From contig CABQGK010000001.1 of NCBI GenBank assembly GCA_902463725.1, forward strand, positions 62,001-126,000: a stretch of 64,000 nucleotides of DNA, read 5' to 3'. The notes under the pieces were generated by a model. The model was given only the letters and a program-made list of their open reading frames with translations. It was not told the DNA's origin and did no database searches. The stretch comes from an uncultured Sutterella sp. Lineage in GTDB: Bacteria; Pseudomonadota; Gammaproteobacteria; Burkholderiales; Burkholderiaceae_F. Below are positions 9,751 to 19,035 of this stretch, piece by piece. The first letter of the stretch is position 1. Each line of letters starts with the position of its first letter. Made by a program: the position numbers and the translations under genes.

Positions 9751-10695
9751 TCAGGCGGCGGCTGCCGCAAAAAGACTCGCGTAGACGATCGTCGTCAGTG
9801 AATTTCGCTTACTAAGTGAGAGGGCGAATTCGATTGCTCGTGCCTGCTCACGCACAAGCGCAAGCACCAAACTCGTGCTTGGCCGAAGCAGCAGGCGCGC
9901 ACCGTCAAAAGCGAGAATGGGTGCGCAGGGCACGTTGAGTTCATGCGCGACGACCATGGCATTGAGAATAGCGAGAATAAGCTCGTCTTGACGCAGTTGC
10001 CGCACCCAATTGTGATCGGGGCTGAGCGGGCCGCTTTGCACGCTTTCGGTCACAACGGCCATACCGCCCGCAACGGCGAGTACCGCACGGGGCTGGGCGA
10101 TGAGTACGCCACGGTGATAGACGTTATTGAACGAGGGGTGAAAGTGCGCTTCGGGTGCAAAGGGCAAAAGCTTGAGGGCGGCGTCTGAGAGTGAACCAAG
10201 TAGCGCATCACTCACAAAAACAGCATCAACGCGAATCTCTCCAAGCGTGGCGGCCGCGGTACCTAGTCCCGCGCGTGGCTCAAAAGCAAGTCGCCCCATG
10301 AGTTGTGGGACATCGTCTGGCGCCATGTCGGCTGTGACGTGTGGCGCGCGATCGAGCGAGGTACCCTGCATTGGGGTAGAGGCGCCCGTGGCAGACGCGC
10401 TCTGTGCAGATTGCACAGCTGGGCTCACGCCCTCGAGCGCGATGATGTCGGTCTCTACTGCTTCATCCAAGGGCTCTTGGCGCAGTTTAAAAAGGTCGGA
10501 GAGTTCACGGCGCAGGCGCGGTAGGCCCAAGTTTTCGAGCGCTACGCGCCTAGCATGAAGTCGCCAAGCGATGAGTAGTAAGAGCGCGATGAGCGCAAGG
10601 AGCACAACCGTCCACGTGCCACGCTCTGAAAAGACAAAGGCGGCAAGGGCTTCTTTACTTGGAAGCTCGGCGGTTAAATGATCCCAAATCGGCAT
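9751..10695 (-). CDS. unknown protein with N-terminal membrane anchor
   Basis: 314 residues, family not recognised. One strong membrane segment is visible (residues about 26-46, WTVVLLALIALLLLIAW). A short basic stretch and a Ser/Ala/Pro-rich linker (about 85-125) follow, then a soluble domain of about 190 residues (MGRLAFEPRAGLG to the end). The layout of anchor, disordered linker and globular C-terminal domain resembles ZipA, but I could not align the ZipA C-terminal fold, so I do not transfer that name. It lies 204 bases upstream of the macroglobulin gene on the same strand, with a small GAGACG/CGTCTC hairpin at 9573-9590 between them. Confidence 0.7.
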   Translation of the reverse strand: MPIWDHLTAELPSKEALAAFVFSERGTWTVVLLALIALLLLIAWRLHARRVALENLGLPRLRRELSDLFKLRQEPLDEAVETDIIALEGVSPAVQSAQSASATGASTPMQGTSLDRAPHVTADMAPDDVPQLMGRLAFEPRAGLGTAAATLGEIRVDAVFVSDALLGSLSDAALKLLPFAPEAHFHPSFNNVYHRGVLIAQPRAVLAVAGGMAVVTESVQSGPLSPDHNWVRQLRQDELILAILNAMVVAHELNVPCAPILAFDGARLLLRPSTSLVLALVREQARAIEFALSLSKRNSLTTIVYASLFAAAAA

Positions 10696-10857
10696 ACTGG
10701 CTCAAACGTGGGCGCACCAACGCCCGTTTCCTCACAGCCGTAAGCAAAGGACAAAGACAGTGCGCAGACAACAAAAGTAACTTTTCTCCTTTTCATTGTC
10801 TCACAAATTGAGCGCGAAGAGAGCGCAATACTTTGGTACGTATTGCCTCAGCAGGAC

Positions 10858-11730
10858 TTACTTTGTGCCGCGAGAGGATTGGTTGTGTAGCCGAGCGCTG
10901 TGGGATGACTTTTTGTGGGACTGTCCTCGGTTGGCGGCTTCTCTGCCACGTTCTCTCGAGCGAGGGGCGCCTTTGTGCGTTGCATCCTGTGGCGCGTAAC
11001 GTGGTGCAGGCCCCTTATGTGGGGCTAAGAGGGCGAAAACGGTGGGCACTTTCGCAAGCGCAGGTTCTTGCGCAGCGAGGGCGCGCCACTGACACACGGT
11101 GCGGGTCACAATGCGCTCGCCCGTGCCAGTGATGTCGGCCGCTACACAGAGTCGCGTCTCCGCTCTGAGCCACGATAAAAGACTCTCAAAGAGCGCCTGA
11201 TTGCGATAGGGCGTTTCGATAAAGAGCTGCGTTTCGCTTGCGCGGCTTGCCGCTTCCAGCGCGAGCACCGCTGCTTTGCGCTCTGCTTCGTGGATGGGGA
11301 GATAGCCGCTAAAGCGAAAACGCTGACCGTCTAGGCCGCTTGCCATCAGTGTCATCAGTAGCGAGCTCGGCCCAGCGAGCGGAACAACTCGAATGCCCAG
11401 CTCATGAGCGCGCGCGACAAGTTGGGCGCCTGGGTCAGCAATCCCAGGACAGCCCGATTCACTCACAATGGCGGCGTCCTCACCGTCGAGGACGGGCGCG
11501 AGCCACGCGTCGATTTTGAGTGGATCGGGGTCATGTCCGATTTCTTCAATCGTGAGACTCGCGATGGGCTCAGGGTGTTGGAGCGCTTTGAGGTAGGCGC
11601 GAGCCGTTTTCGCTGCCTCCACGTAAAAGCGGCGAATGGTGTGGGCACGCGCAACGACGCCCTGAGGGATCGTCAGCTCGAGCGTGTTGTCTGCGATAAC
11701 GGTAGGAAGCAAGTAGAGCGTGCCCGACAT
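10858..11730 (-). CDS. RsmI-like SAM-dependent (tetrapyrrole-fold) methyltransferase
   Basis: 290 residues with the tetrapyrrole-methylase fold seen in RsmI (16S rRNA C1402 2'-O-methyltransferase). Recognisable elements are LYLLPTVIADNTLE at the N terminus, VSESGCPGIADPGAQLV near residues 89-105, VPLAGPSSLLMTLMASGL near 116-133 and FIETPYRNQALFESLL near 170-185. The N terminus differs from classical RsmI (no GTPIGNL), which matches a second RsmI-related group commonly found beside maf in betaproteobacteria. The last 50 residues are a basic, Gln/Ser/Arg-rich tail that may bind RNA. It is 12 bases from maf, so the two are probably co-transcribed. The exact target nucleotide is not known from sequence. 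Confidence 0.8.
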   Translation of the reverse strand: MSGTLYLLPTVIADNTLELTIPQGVVARAHTIRRFYVEAAKTARAYLKALQHPEPIASLTIEEIGHDPDPLKIDAWLAPVLDGEDAAIVSESGCPGIADPGAQLVARAHELGIRVVPLAGPSSLLMTLMASGLDGQRFRFSGYLPIHEAERKAAVLALEAASRASETQLFIETPYRNQALFESLLSWLRAETRLCVAADITGTGERIVTRTVCQWRALAAQEPALAKVPTVFALLAPHKGPAPRYAPQDATHKGAPRSRERGREAANRGQSHKKSSHSARLHNQSSRGTK

Positions 11731-11742
11731 AGCGAACTCCGA

Positions 11743-12342
11743 TCAGTTGGCGCTGAGCCCAGGGAGCACTTCAACGCCCGCGCGAGCGAGCATCGAGGTA
11801 AGCACCATGAGCGGCAGACCAATGAGCGAGGTGGGATCGTCCGAGGTGACGCTTTCCATGAGCGCAATGCCCAAGCGTTCAATTTTGGCGCTACCCGCAC
11901 AGTCATAGGGCTGTTCACGATCCACATACGCTTCGATTGTCTCGCGCGAGAGCTTGCGCATCTTCACGGTTGTGACGCTCTTGACGGTTTCCGCATGACC
12001 TTGCGCATCGATGACGGTGAGCGCTGTTGTAAAGATCACCGTATTGCCCTGCATACTCAGGAGCTGTTCAATGGCACGCTCGCGGTTGTGGGGCTTGCCT
12101 AGACGCACGCCGTTAAGGTCGGCTACTTGGTCGGAACCAATGACCACGGCGCCTGGATGCTTTTCCCAGACGGTACGCGCTTTAAGTTCCGCGAGGCGTG
12201 CGGCGGCCTCTGCTGGCGTCTCGCCCGCCAGTCCCGTTTCATCCACATCGGGGTTAGCGCAGGTATAGGGGTAGCCAAGTCGGTCAAGGAGCTCCCGACG
12301 GTAGCGCGAGCTCGAGGCAAGAATTAGTTCGTGAGTCATCAT
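11743..12342 (-). CDS. Maf-like nucleotide pyrophosphatase (YceF type)
   Basis: 199 residues of the Maf/HAM1-type fold, which hydrolyses modified nucleoside triphosphates. The start is LILASSSRYRRELLDRLG, the family signature at residues 6-23. Further motifs are the catalytic EETG-like DVDETGLAGETP near 34-45, VIGSDQVADLNG near 66-77 and YDCAGSAKIERLG near 145-157. The Asp-Cys-Ala-Gly-Ser form and the position beside yceD point to the YceF subgroup, which in E. coli prefers 7-methyl-GTP. Two adjacent ATG codons open the frame. It is divergent from yceD across a 145-base gap. Confidence 0.9.
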   Translation of the reverse strand: MMTHELILASSSRYRRELLDRLGYPYTCANPDVDETGLAGETPAEAAARLAELKARTVWEKHPGAVVIGSDQVADLNGVRLGKPHNRERAIEQLLSMQGNTVIFTTALTVIDAQGHAETVKSVTTVKMRKLSRETIEAYVDREQPYDCAGSAKIERLGIALMESVTSDDPTSLIGLPLMVLTSMLARAGVEVLPGLSAN

Positions 12343-12487
12343 CGCAAAAAAGGAATATTCTGTAGACTTGCGTCAGAAGCCGCCGCCCCGAGGGAGCAGA
12401 ATCCTTTTGGTGCGGTGCGCGGGACGCAGAACTGTAAGACGTCCCGTATTGTACGTGATGTCTCAGCATCTATCTTGAGGAATCCTC

Positions 12488-12988
12488 ATGTCTCAGTTGA
12501 CTATTGATATTTTTGAACTTGCCCGCAGCTGTCGTACCCTAGAAGGGGAGGTTGCGCTTGAGGATATGCCTGAGCTCGGTAAAACCGTCCGCTCTCTCAA
12601 AGACGGTATTGTGCGATTTGTGGCTGTTGGATTGGGCACGGTACGACAATACCCCGCGGTGTCGCTCTCGATTGAGGGCGAGGCGGAGATGAGTTGCGCC
12701 CGTTGCATGGAGGCGGTAAGCGTGCCCTTTGCGCATGAGCTCACGTTCCTACTCACCAAGTCCGAAGCCGATGCGGATCGCATTCCGCTTGACGAAGATG
12801 GTGAAGATGAGGATGTGATTGTCGGGAGCAAGAGTTTCGACGTCAATGCCTGGGTTCAAGAGGAAGTGCTCTTGACGTTGCCGGCGATTGCCGTGCACGA
12901 AGACTGTGAGGCGCCCGCGCATGATGAGGCGCCAGAGCCCGAAACCAACAACCCCTTTGCTGCGTTAGCGGCTCTCAAGCGCAACTGA
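12488..12988 (+). CDS. yceD: YceD / DUF177 family protein
   Basis: 166 residues. DUF177 proteins carry a Cys-x-x-Cys-like or single Cys motif in the middle (here SCARCMEAVSVPF, residues 75-87) and an acidic C-terminal half (DEDGEDEDVIVGS). In bacteria they are usually encoded just before rpmF (ribosomal protein L32) and are linked to ribosome or 23S rRNA processing. The ATG is preceded by TTGAGGAATCC. Here no rpmF or plsX follows: a terminator at 13021-13051 closes the gene and an AT-rich restriction-modification pair comes next. Confidence 0.9.
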   Translation: MSQLTIDIFELARSCRTLEGEVALEDMPELGKTVRSLKDGIVRFVAVGLGTVRQYPAVSLSIEGEAEMSCARCMEAVSVPFAHELTFLLTKSEADADRIPLDEDGEDEDVIVGSKSFDVNAWVQEEVLLTLPAIAVHEDCEAPAHDEAPEPETNNPFAALAALKRN

Positions 12989-13020
12989 TAAGCCCCACGT
13001 CTTAATGGGTTGAGAAAAAA

Positions 13021-13051
13021 CGGAGATCCTTATCGAGGACTCCGCTTTTTT
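13021..13051 (+). terminator. intrinsic terminator after yceD
   Basis: The stem CGGAG-A-TCC pairs with GGA-CTCCG (one bulged A) around a 7-base loop and is followed by six T. An A-run just upstream may pair with the T-run and extend the stem. Confidence 0.8.
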
Positions 13052-13441
13052 GTTGCTGTAGTTCATGCTCTTCGTATTCAGACTTAACAAAAGGATCTGT
13101 AAATGATTTTGTTATGTTGACAGGATAGAGGGTATTGACTACAGTGTTAAAAACTGATCCAAGAATGGATGGAAGCAGGGCTCAGGGCACACTCGTAACA
13201 TTGGATGTATCGAGGACGTTTGTGCCCTATACCCTTTGCCTCATGATGAGGGAGGGGTGATGAATGTCAACTGCCTTGATCGACAGTCAATAGATTTATC
13301 TATGCACACTCAATTTCGTGCCAATTATGGAATGTTGGATAAAAGAAAAATACAAACGAACGAAACAAAGTGTGTAAGCGATTACAGCTAAATTAAATTA
13401 ATACAATAAATTAAATAAAAATTGGTTAGCGTGAGAGTTCG
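13052..13441. other. AT-rich gene-free spacer before the restriction-modification pair
   Basis: 390 bases without a convincing gene. It holds an inverted repeat AGGGCACA (13184-13191) / TGTGCCCT (13221-13228), several short broken reading frames, and a very AT-rich last 100 bases that could supply the promoter of the methyltransferase. The 9-mer TATACCCTT at 13228-13236 recurs at 15403-15411 on the far side of the pair. Base composition changes sharply from the flanking genes, consistent with acquired DNA. Confidence 0.5.
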
Positions 13442-14437
13442 ATGAAAAAAATAAAAGGCATAGAGTTGTTTGCAGGCGCTGGAGGATTAGCGTTAGGCCT
13501 TGAGCAAGCTGGAATTGAGTCAGTTGCATTAGTGGAATTTAACCACGCAGCCTGCGAGACACTCAGAAAAAATCGACCAAATTGGAATGTTATTGAAGGT
13601 GATATTCATAACGTTGATTTTAGACAGTGGAAAGACAGCATTGATCTTGTGAGCGGCGGAGCGCCTTGTCAGGCGTTTTCTTATGCAGGGAAAAAATTAG
13701 GATTTGGTGATACCAGAGGTACGCTTTTTGCAGAGTTTGCTCGCTGCGTTCGTGAAACTAACCCGAAGATGTTCCTCTTTGAGAATGTTCGTGGTCTTCT
13801 GAGTCATGACCAAGGAAGAACATATGCCACGATTCAACATGAGTTTGAGACCTTAGGGTATAGCGTTCGCTACGAAGTACTTAACGCCTGTTACCATGGC
13901 GTTGGTCAGAAGCGTGAGCGAATCATAGTTATTGGCATTAGGAAAGATTTGGTGGATGCCATCGAGTTCGAGTATCCCACTCCTGATGAAAAATGGACCA
14001 CACTTCGTGAGGCTCTTGCTGATGTTCCTAAGAGCGAAGGAACTAGCTACAGTGAAGCGAAACGAAAGGTAATGGAGTTGGTACCACCTGGTGGCTGTTG
14101 GGTCGATCTGCCCGAAGATGTCGCTAAAGCCTATATGGGTAAAAGCTACTATTCTGGCGGGGGACGACGTGGGATGGCGCGCCGTATTGCATGGAACGAG
14201 CCAAGCCTGACTCTGACAACATCGCCTTCTCAGAAGCAAACAGAACGATGCCATCCTGATGAAACACGCCCCTTTACAGTGCGTGAGTATGCGCGTATTC
14301 AAAGTTTTCCCGATGAATGGAAATTCCAAGGAACTGTTTCGGATCAGTACAAACAAATTGGTAATGCGGTGCCTGTAGAAATGGCACGCCGTGTTGGTGT
14401 CCAAATAGTGAATGCTCTTAAAAGACCAAAAAAATAA
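13442..14437 (+). CDS. type II DNA (cytosine-5) methyltransferase
   Basis: 331 residues of the C5-methylase family. Motif I is ELFAGAGGLALGLEQAG (residues 8-24). Motif IV contains the catalytic Cys76 (GGAPCQAFS). Motif VI is FENVRG (113-118), motif VIII is GQKRERIIVIGI (about 155-166), and motif X is QIGNAVPVEMARR (about 307-319). The enzyme methylates C5 of a cytosine in the recognition site of its partner endonuclease, which starts 14 bases downstream and belongs to the Eco47II family. The shared target is therefore probably GGNCC (inference from the partner family). The gene is more AT-rich than its neighbours. Confidence 0.92.
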   Translation: MKKIKGIELFAGAGGLALGLEQAGIESVALVEFNHAACETLRKNRPNWNVIEGDIHNVDFRQWKDSIDLVSGGAPCQAFSYAGKKLGFGDTRGTLFAEFARCVRETNPKMFLFENVRGLLSHDQGRTYATIQHEFETLGYSVRYEVLNACYHGVGQKRERIIVIGIRKDLVDAIEFEYPTPDEKWTTLREALADVPKSEGTSYSEAKRKVMELVPPGGCWVDLPEDVAKAYMGKSYYSGGGRRGMARRIAWNEPSLTLTTSPSQKQTERCHPDETRPFTVREYARIQSFPDEWKFQGTVSDQYKQIGNAVPVEMARRVGVQIVNALKRPKK

Positions 14438-14451
14438 GGGGAGGGTTTATT

Positions 14452-15351
14452 TTGGTTAGCAAGTTAGATTTTATTAGTGATGTTGATCTTAGAAATCATG
14501 TTCTAGACACAATCACAGGATATATAGAAAATTTACAACCTTATGATCTAAATAAGCTAAATCGAAACATACTGGATCCAATAAAGCTTATGTTCGATAA
14601 GGCTGTCTATGGGTCAACATGGGAGGATGTGCTTAACAATGAAATTGTTCGGCAAAGAGATAAGTCTAACAATAATTCTATAGGATATTTTCATCAAAGA
14701 ATTTTTAAATATATCCAAAACTGTGAAGTTCCGGATAATGGTGTAAATGGTGGTTGGGATGTTATTGTAACTCCAAAAAATGGATATATTTTATCAAAAA
14801 CTGGAAATAGGGTTTCTAGAATTTTTGTGGAGATGAAAAATAAGCATAATACTATGAATAGTAGCTCTAAATCTGACATTTTTAATAAAATGTTGGGGAA
14901 GATTAAAGAGGATGATGATTGTGCTTGTTTTTTAGTGGAAGTTATTTCTAAGCATTCTGTAGATGAGATTTGGTGCACATCTATTAAAGAAAACGGGAAG
15001 AATGCAAAATATAATAACGAACGAATCCGTCATGTTAGTATTGATAAGTTTTATGAAATAGTGACGGGACGTCCAAATGCTTTTTTTGATCTCTGCTTGG
15101 CTCTTCCGGAAGTTATAGCCGATGTGATAAAGAGCCAACCAAAAGCCCTTGCATTGCCAATCGATACGGTCTATTCTGACTTATGCAATATAGCTAAGAA
15201 AATAGAAAAATATTCTGCTAGCGGAAAAGGTCTGGACATCGGAATTTTGTTAACTGGTTTTCCTTCTTATTCTGGGTTTTCTGAAATTAATAATGTCATT
15301 AATTCAGATAAGCATAGTGGAAATAATGATCATGGTACTCCTCAGGAGTAG
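14452..15351 (+). CDS. Eco47II-family type II restriction endonuclease
   Basis: 299 residues, starting with TTG at 14452 behind a strong AGGGGAGGG site that overlaps the end of the methyltransferase region. The central block is characteristic of RE_Eco47II: YFHQRIFKYI at residues 79-88, GGWDVIV at 100-106 and FVEMKNKHNTMNSSS at 125-139. It contains a PD-(D/E)xK-type active site (Asp103 and Glu127-x-Lys129). Family members cut GGNCC. The gene is markedly AT-rich (Asn/Lys/Ile-rich protein), unlike the flanking chromosome, which argues for horizontal acquisition. It appears intact; the C-terminal 50 residues are not obviously conserved. Confidence 0.88.
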   Translation: MVSKLDFISDVDLRNHVLDTITGYIENLQPYDLNKLNRNILDPIKLMFDKAVYGSTWEDVLNNEIVRQRDKSNNNSIGYFHQRIFKYIQNCEVPDNGVNGGWDVIVTPKNGYILSKTGNRVSRIFVEMKNKHNTMNSSSKSDIFNKMLGKIKEDDDCACFLVEVISKHSVDEIWCTSIKENGKNAKYNNERIRHVSIDKFYEIVTGRPNAFFDLCLALPEVIADVIKSQPKALALPIDTVYSDLCNIAKKIEKYSASGKGLDIGILLTGFPSYSGFSEINNVINSDKHSGNNDHGTPQE

Positions 15352-15359
15352 GATTGATA

Positions 15360-15418
15360 GATTTTTACTTAACTAAGTAGTAAAAATTAGGGCGGTTGGC
15401 CATATACCCTTCCGCCCT
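15360..15418. terminator. two hairpins between the endonuclease and mfd genes
   Basis: The first hairpin is ATTTTTACT / AGTAAAAAT just after the endonuclease stop. The second is AGGGCGG (15389-15395) / CCGCCCT (15412-15418). Read on the minus strand the second stem is followed by a T-rich run, so it fits an intrinsic terminator for mfd. On the plus strand it is followed by TTGTTTT. Confidence 0.65.
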
Positions 15419-15436
15419 TTGTTTTCTAGTATCGAT

Positions 15437-18400
15437 TTACTTGCCACCGAGCGCGGCTAGCACTTCGTAGAGAAAGTCGATTCGACCTTCGGGGGTCAGG
15501 GCGCCGCGATCAATGCGCAGGCGATCGGGCCCGAGCATTCGAGCGTCTTTGCGAGATTGCAAAAAGCGTACCAAGGCGAGGGGCTCGATCTTGGGCGTGG
15601 GGACAAAAACAATGGTTGTCGCGCCCTCCGCACAGTCGATTTTTCGAATCCCGAGCGCCTCACAGCGAATGCGCAGTTTGTGCACGGCGATAAGTCGCTC
15701 GGCCGCTGCGGGTAGCTTGCCGTAACGGTCAGCAAGCGCTTCCGTTGCACTGTAGATGGCCTCAATTGTGTCCGCGCTCGAGAGCTCCTTATAAAAGCCC
15801 AAACGTTGTGAGACGTCGGGAACGTAGTCGTTGGGGAGCAACGCCGCTGTGTGCAGGTTGATTTCGGTGGTGGCTGCCAAGGGGCTTTCGAAGTTGGGGC
15901 TCTCTCCGCGCTTTAAGGCCCGAACCGCTGTGGTGAGCATGCGGTTGTAGAGGTCGTAGCCCACTTCCATGATTTCGCCCGATTGATGCTCGCCTAAGAC
16001 CTCCCCTGCACCACGAATCTCCAAGTCGTGCATCGCAAGATAAAAGCCGCTACCGAGCTCTTCGAGCGACTGAATCGCCTCGAGGCGCTTGACAGCTTGA
16101 GGCGTCGTGGCGCCACTGGGCGGCGTGAGCAGATAAGCATAGGCTTGGTGGTGGCTACGACCCACACGGCCACGTAGCTGATGCAGCTGCGCGAGCCCGA
16201 GTTTGTCCGCACGAGTGATGATGATCGTGTTGGCGGTCGGCACGTCAATCCCCGTTTCAATAATCGTCGTGCAGAGCAGCACGTTGTAGCGCTGCTGATA
16301 AAAATCTCGCATCACCTGCTCGAGCTCTCGCTCGCTCATCTGCCCGTGCGCGACTGCAATACGCGCTTCAGGGAGGAGTTTAATGAGCTCAGCTCGTCGG
16401 TTTTCAATGGTGTCGACTTCGTTATGGAGGAAGTAGACCTGCCCGCCGCGCTTGAGTTCGCGGATGACCGCCTCACGTATGACGCCATTACTTTCGCTCT
16501 GCACGAAGGTCTTCACCGCGAGGCGTCGCTCGGGTGCAGTGGCGATGACGGAAAAGTCACGAATGCCCTCTAGACTCATGGAGAGCGTGCGCGGGATGGG
16601 GGTGGCGGTGAGCGTAAGCACATCCACTTCAGCACGCAATTTCTTGAGCACTTCCTTCTGACGCACACCAAAACGGTGCTCTTCGTCGATGACAACGAGC
16701 CCCAAGCGCGCAAACTTTACTTTGTCGGTTAAGAGCTTATGCGTGCCAATGACGATGTCGACTGTCCCATCGGCAAGCCCTTCGAGCGTGCGCGTCGTTT
16801 CTCGACCGGTGCGAAAGCGCGAGAGTTCCGCGACTTTCACGGGCCACTGCGCAAAGCGATCCTTGAAGGTAGCGCCGTGCTGCTCGGCGAGCAGGGTGGT
16901 GGGGCAGAGGACGGCAACTTGTTTCCCCGAACTTACCGCAACAAAAGCAGCTCGTAGCGCCACTTCCGTCTTACCAAAGCCTACGTCGCCACAGACGAGT
17001 CGGTCCATGGAGCGACCGCTGGTCATGTCGTCAATGACAGCGTTAATGGCGCTTGCTTGGTCAGGGGTTTCATCAAAGGCGAAGCCCTCACGGAAGGCAT
17101 CGTACTCGGCTGGGTCAATCTTAAATTTGTAGCCCTCGCGCGACTGGCGCAGCGCATAGAGCGCAAGTAGCTCGGCCGCGGTGTCGCGCACCTGCTCGCT
17201 CGCCTTTTTGCGGGCTTTCTCCCAGTCACCGCGCCCCAAGGCATGTAGTGGCGCGCTCTCACCTGTGGCACCCGAGTAGCGGGAGATGAGGTGAAGGTTC
17301 GCAATCGGAACAAAGAGTTGGGCGTCGTTTTTGTAGTCAATACGCAGAAATTCCGCGGGGCCATCTGGCGTATCAATGAATTCCAATCCCTGATAGCGCC
17401 CCACGCCATGCTCGAGGTGAACGACGGGGTCCCCAATCTTGAGTTCGGAGACGTCTCGCACGAGCATTTCAATGTTCGTGCTGGCACGTTGCGCTCTAAG
17501 TCGCGAGCGGCGCGGGCTTGCTGCGTAAAGTTCGCTCTCGGTCAGAAGCGTGATACCTACGTCATCAACCTCGGCCCCAGAAAAAAGGGGGCTCACAGTG
17601 AGACCAACGAGGGAGTTACTCGTGACGAAGTCTTGCCAGCCTGCAAACTCCGTGAATTTGAGCGAATTGGAGCGGAAAAGCTCACCCATCGTCATCATGC
17701 GCCCGGTGCTCGAGGCGCAGATGAGCACACGGCGGTTGCGCACTTTTTCCGTGTCGATAAAGCGCAAGAGATTCGTGAGCGGATTTTGACTCTTTCTATC
17801 AACGGTGACGGCCTTTAGCGTGTCGGCACGCGCTTGTTGCTGCGCATCGGGCGCTCGGAAGGAGTAGCGAGGAAAACGCCCAAGCGCCAAGAAAAACTGC
17901 TCGGCATCGAGCCAAAGTTCTTTGGGACTTAGGGGCGGTCGCGCCACATCTTGGGCGAGCATGGCTGCTCGTGACTGCGAGTCACGCATAAAGGCATTGA
18001 GCGTGGCCTGAATATCGCCAAAGGTGACAACGCGAGTCCCCTCGGGCATGTAGTCAGGGAGTGCGGCCGTTTCATCAAAAAAGAGCGGCAGATAGTACTC
18101 GATCCCCGCTGGAAGCACCCCGTTGCTAATGTCACGGTAGATCAGACTCTTGGCAGGATCGCCCGTAAAGCGCACACGCCAGCGTTGACGAAAGTCAGAA
18201 AGCGCATTCGTATCGACCGGGAATTCGTGCCCTGGGAGCAGACGAATTTTCTCCACCGCCTCCATGGAGCGTTGCGTCTCGATATCAAACCAGCGGATGG
18301 TATCGATTTCATCGTCGAACATGTCCAAGCGGAATGGGTGTTCACTGCCCATGGGGAAGACGTCGATGAGGCTACCGCGTACGGCAAATTCCCCTGCAGC

Positions 18401-18913
18401 AAGCACCTGCTGCACATGCGCGTAACCCGCCTTAACGAGTCGCTCACGTAGCGCGGCCACGTCGAGTTTGTCTCCACGCTTGAAGTAAAAGGTATTGCCG
18501 CCCACAAATGAGATGGGGCAGAGGCGCTGTGCGGCGGTGACCGCTGAGACAATCACTACGTCGACTTTCTGCGAGGGTTCCGTGAGCCGATAGAGTGTTT
18601 CCAGTCGCTCAGAGATGATGGACTCCTGCGGTGAAAGCACATCGTAAGGTAACGTTTCCCAGTCAGGCAGACAAACCACGTTGAGCGAGGGCTCAAACCA
18701 GCTCATTTCCTGCCGTAGTCGAATGACATCAATCGAGTCTGCACAGACGATAAAGAGTCGCTCTTTGCGACACCGAGCATCGAGTGCCATCGCAGAGAGT
18801 GCAAGCGCGTCAGGGGCGAGCCCGCGGAGTGTGAGCACATGGTGCTCGCCAGCGCGAACTTTGTCGAGCGCACGGTTTTCTAGGAGACTGAAGGCAGCAT
18901 TGACTTCGGACAT
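15437..18913 (-). CDS. mfd: transcription-repair coupling factor
   Basis: 1158 residues, the normal Mfd length. It removes RNA polymerase stalled at DNA lesions and recruits UvrA. Visible parts: a UvrB-like N-terminal region (DWETLPYDVLSPQESIISERLETL, given here in parts); an RNAP-interaction domain (VRDVSELKIGDPVVHLEHG, then GVGRYQGLEF); and RecG-like helicase motifs. The helicase motifs are Walker A GDVGFGKTEVALRAA, DEEH box VVIDEEHRFG, TATPIPRTL, and QLRGRVGRSHHQAYAYLL. The C-terminal TRCF domain (SQRLGFYKELSSADT) completes it. All motifs are intact. It starts with ATG after a short GC-rich spacer. The gene on its 3' side is the acquired restriction pair in opposite orientation. Confidence 0.97.
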   Translation of the reverse strand: MSEVNAAFSLLENRALDKVRAGEHHVLTLRGLAPDALALSAMALDARCRKERLFIVCADSIDVIRLRQEMSWFEPSLNVVCLPDWETLPYDVLSPQESIISERLETLYRLTEPSQKVDVVIVSAVTAAQRLCPISFVGGNTFYFKRGDKLDVAALRERLVKAGYAHVQQVLAAGEFAVRGSLIDVFPMGSEHPFRLDMFDDEIDTIRWFDIETQRSMEAVEKIRLLPGHEFPVDTNALSDFRQRWRVRFTGDPAKSLIYRDISNGVLPAGIEYYLPLFFDETAALPDYMPEGTRVVTFGDIQATLNAFMRDSQSRAAMLAQDVARPPLSPKELWLDAEQFFLALGRFPRYSFRAPDAQQQARADTLKAVTVDRKSQNPLTNLLRFIDTEKVRNRRVLICASSTGRMMTMGELFRSNSLKFTEFAGWQDFVTSNSLVGLTVSPLFSGAEVDDVGITLLTESELYAASPRRSRLRAQRASTNIEMLVRDVSELKIGDPVVHLEHGVGRYQGLEFIDTPDGPAEFLRIDYKNDAQLFVPIANLHLISRYSGATGESAPLHALGRGDWEKARKKASEQVRDTAAELLALYALRQSREGYKFKIDPAEYDAFREGFAFDETPDQASAINAVIDDMTSGRSMDRLVCGDVGFGKTEVALRAAFVAVSSGKQVAVLCPTTLLAEQHGATFKDRFAQWPVKVAELSRFRTGRETTRTLEGLADGTVDIVIGTHKLLTDKVKFARLGLVVIDEEHRFGVRQKEVLKKLRAEVDVLTLTATPIPRTLSMSLEGIRDFSVIATAPERRLAVKTFVQSESNGVIREAVIRELKRGGQVYFLHNEVDTIENRRAELIKLLPEARIAVAHGQMSERELEQVMRDFYQQRYNVLLCTTIIETGIDVPTANTIIITRADKLGLAQLHQLRGRVGRSHHQAYAYLLTPPSGATTPQAVKRLEAIQSLEELGSGFYLAMHDLEIRGAGEVLGEHQSGEIMEVGYDLYNRMLTTAVRALKRGESPNFESPLAATTEINLHTAALLPNDYVPDVSQRLGFYKELSSADTIEAIYSATEALADRYGKLPAAAERLIAVHKLRIRCEALGIRKIDCAEGATTIVFVPTPKIEPLALVRFLQSRKDARMLGPDRLRIDRGALTPEGRIDFLYEVLAALGGK

Positions 18914-19035
18914 GGCTGATTTTCGGAGCGAAGGAATGTGGTGCGGACACGCTGATACCTTAAGGCGCGCCCGAACTTGTTGAATTTATTGAAAGTGTGC
19001 CTCATTCTACCGCAGTGAGCGCGGCGCCAAACGGT

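Noticed and set aside
13141..13195. A short frame reading KLIQEWMEAGL that recalls group II intron reverse transcriptases
   Set aside because: Only about ten residues fit, stops lie on both sides, and no intron domain V or boundary sequence is present.
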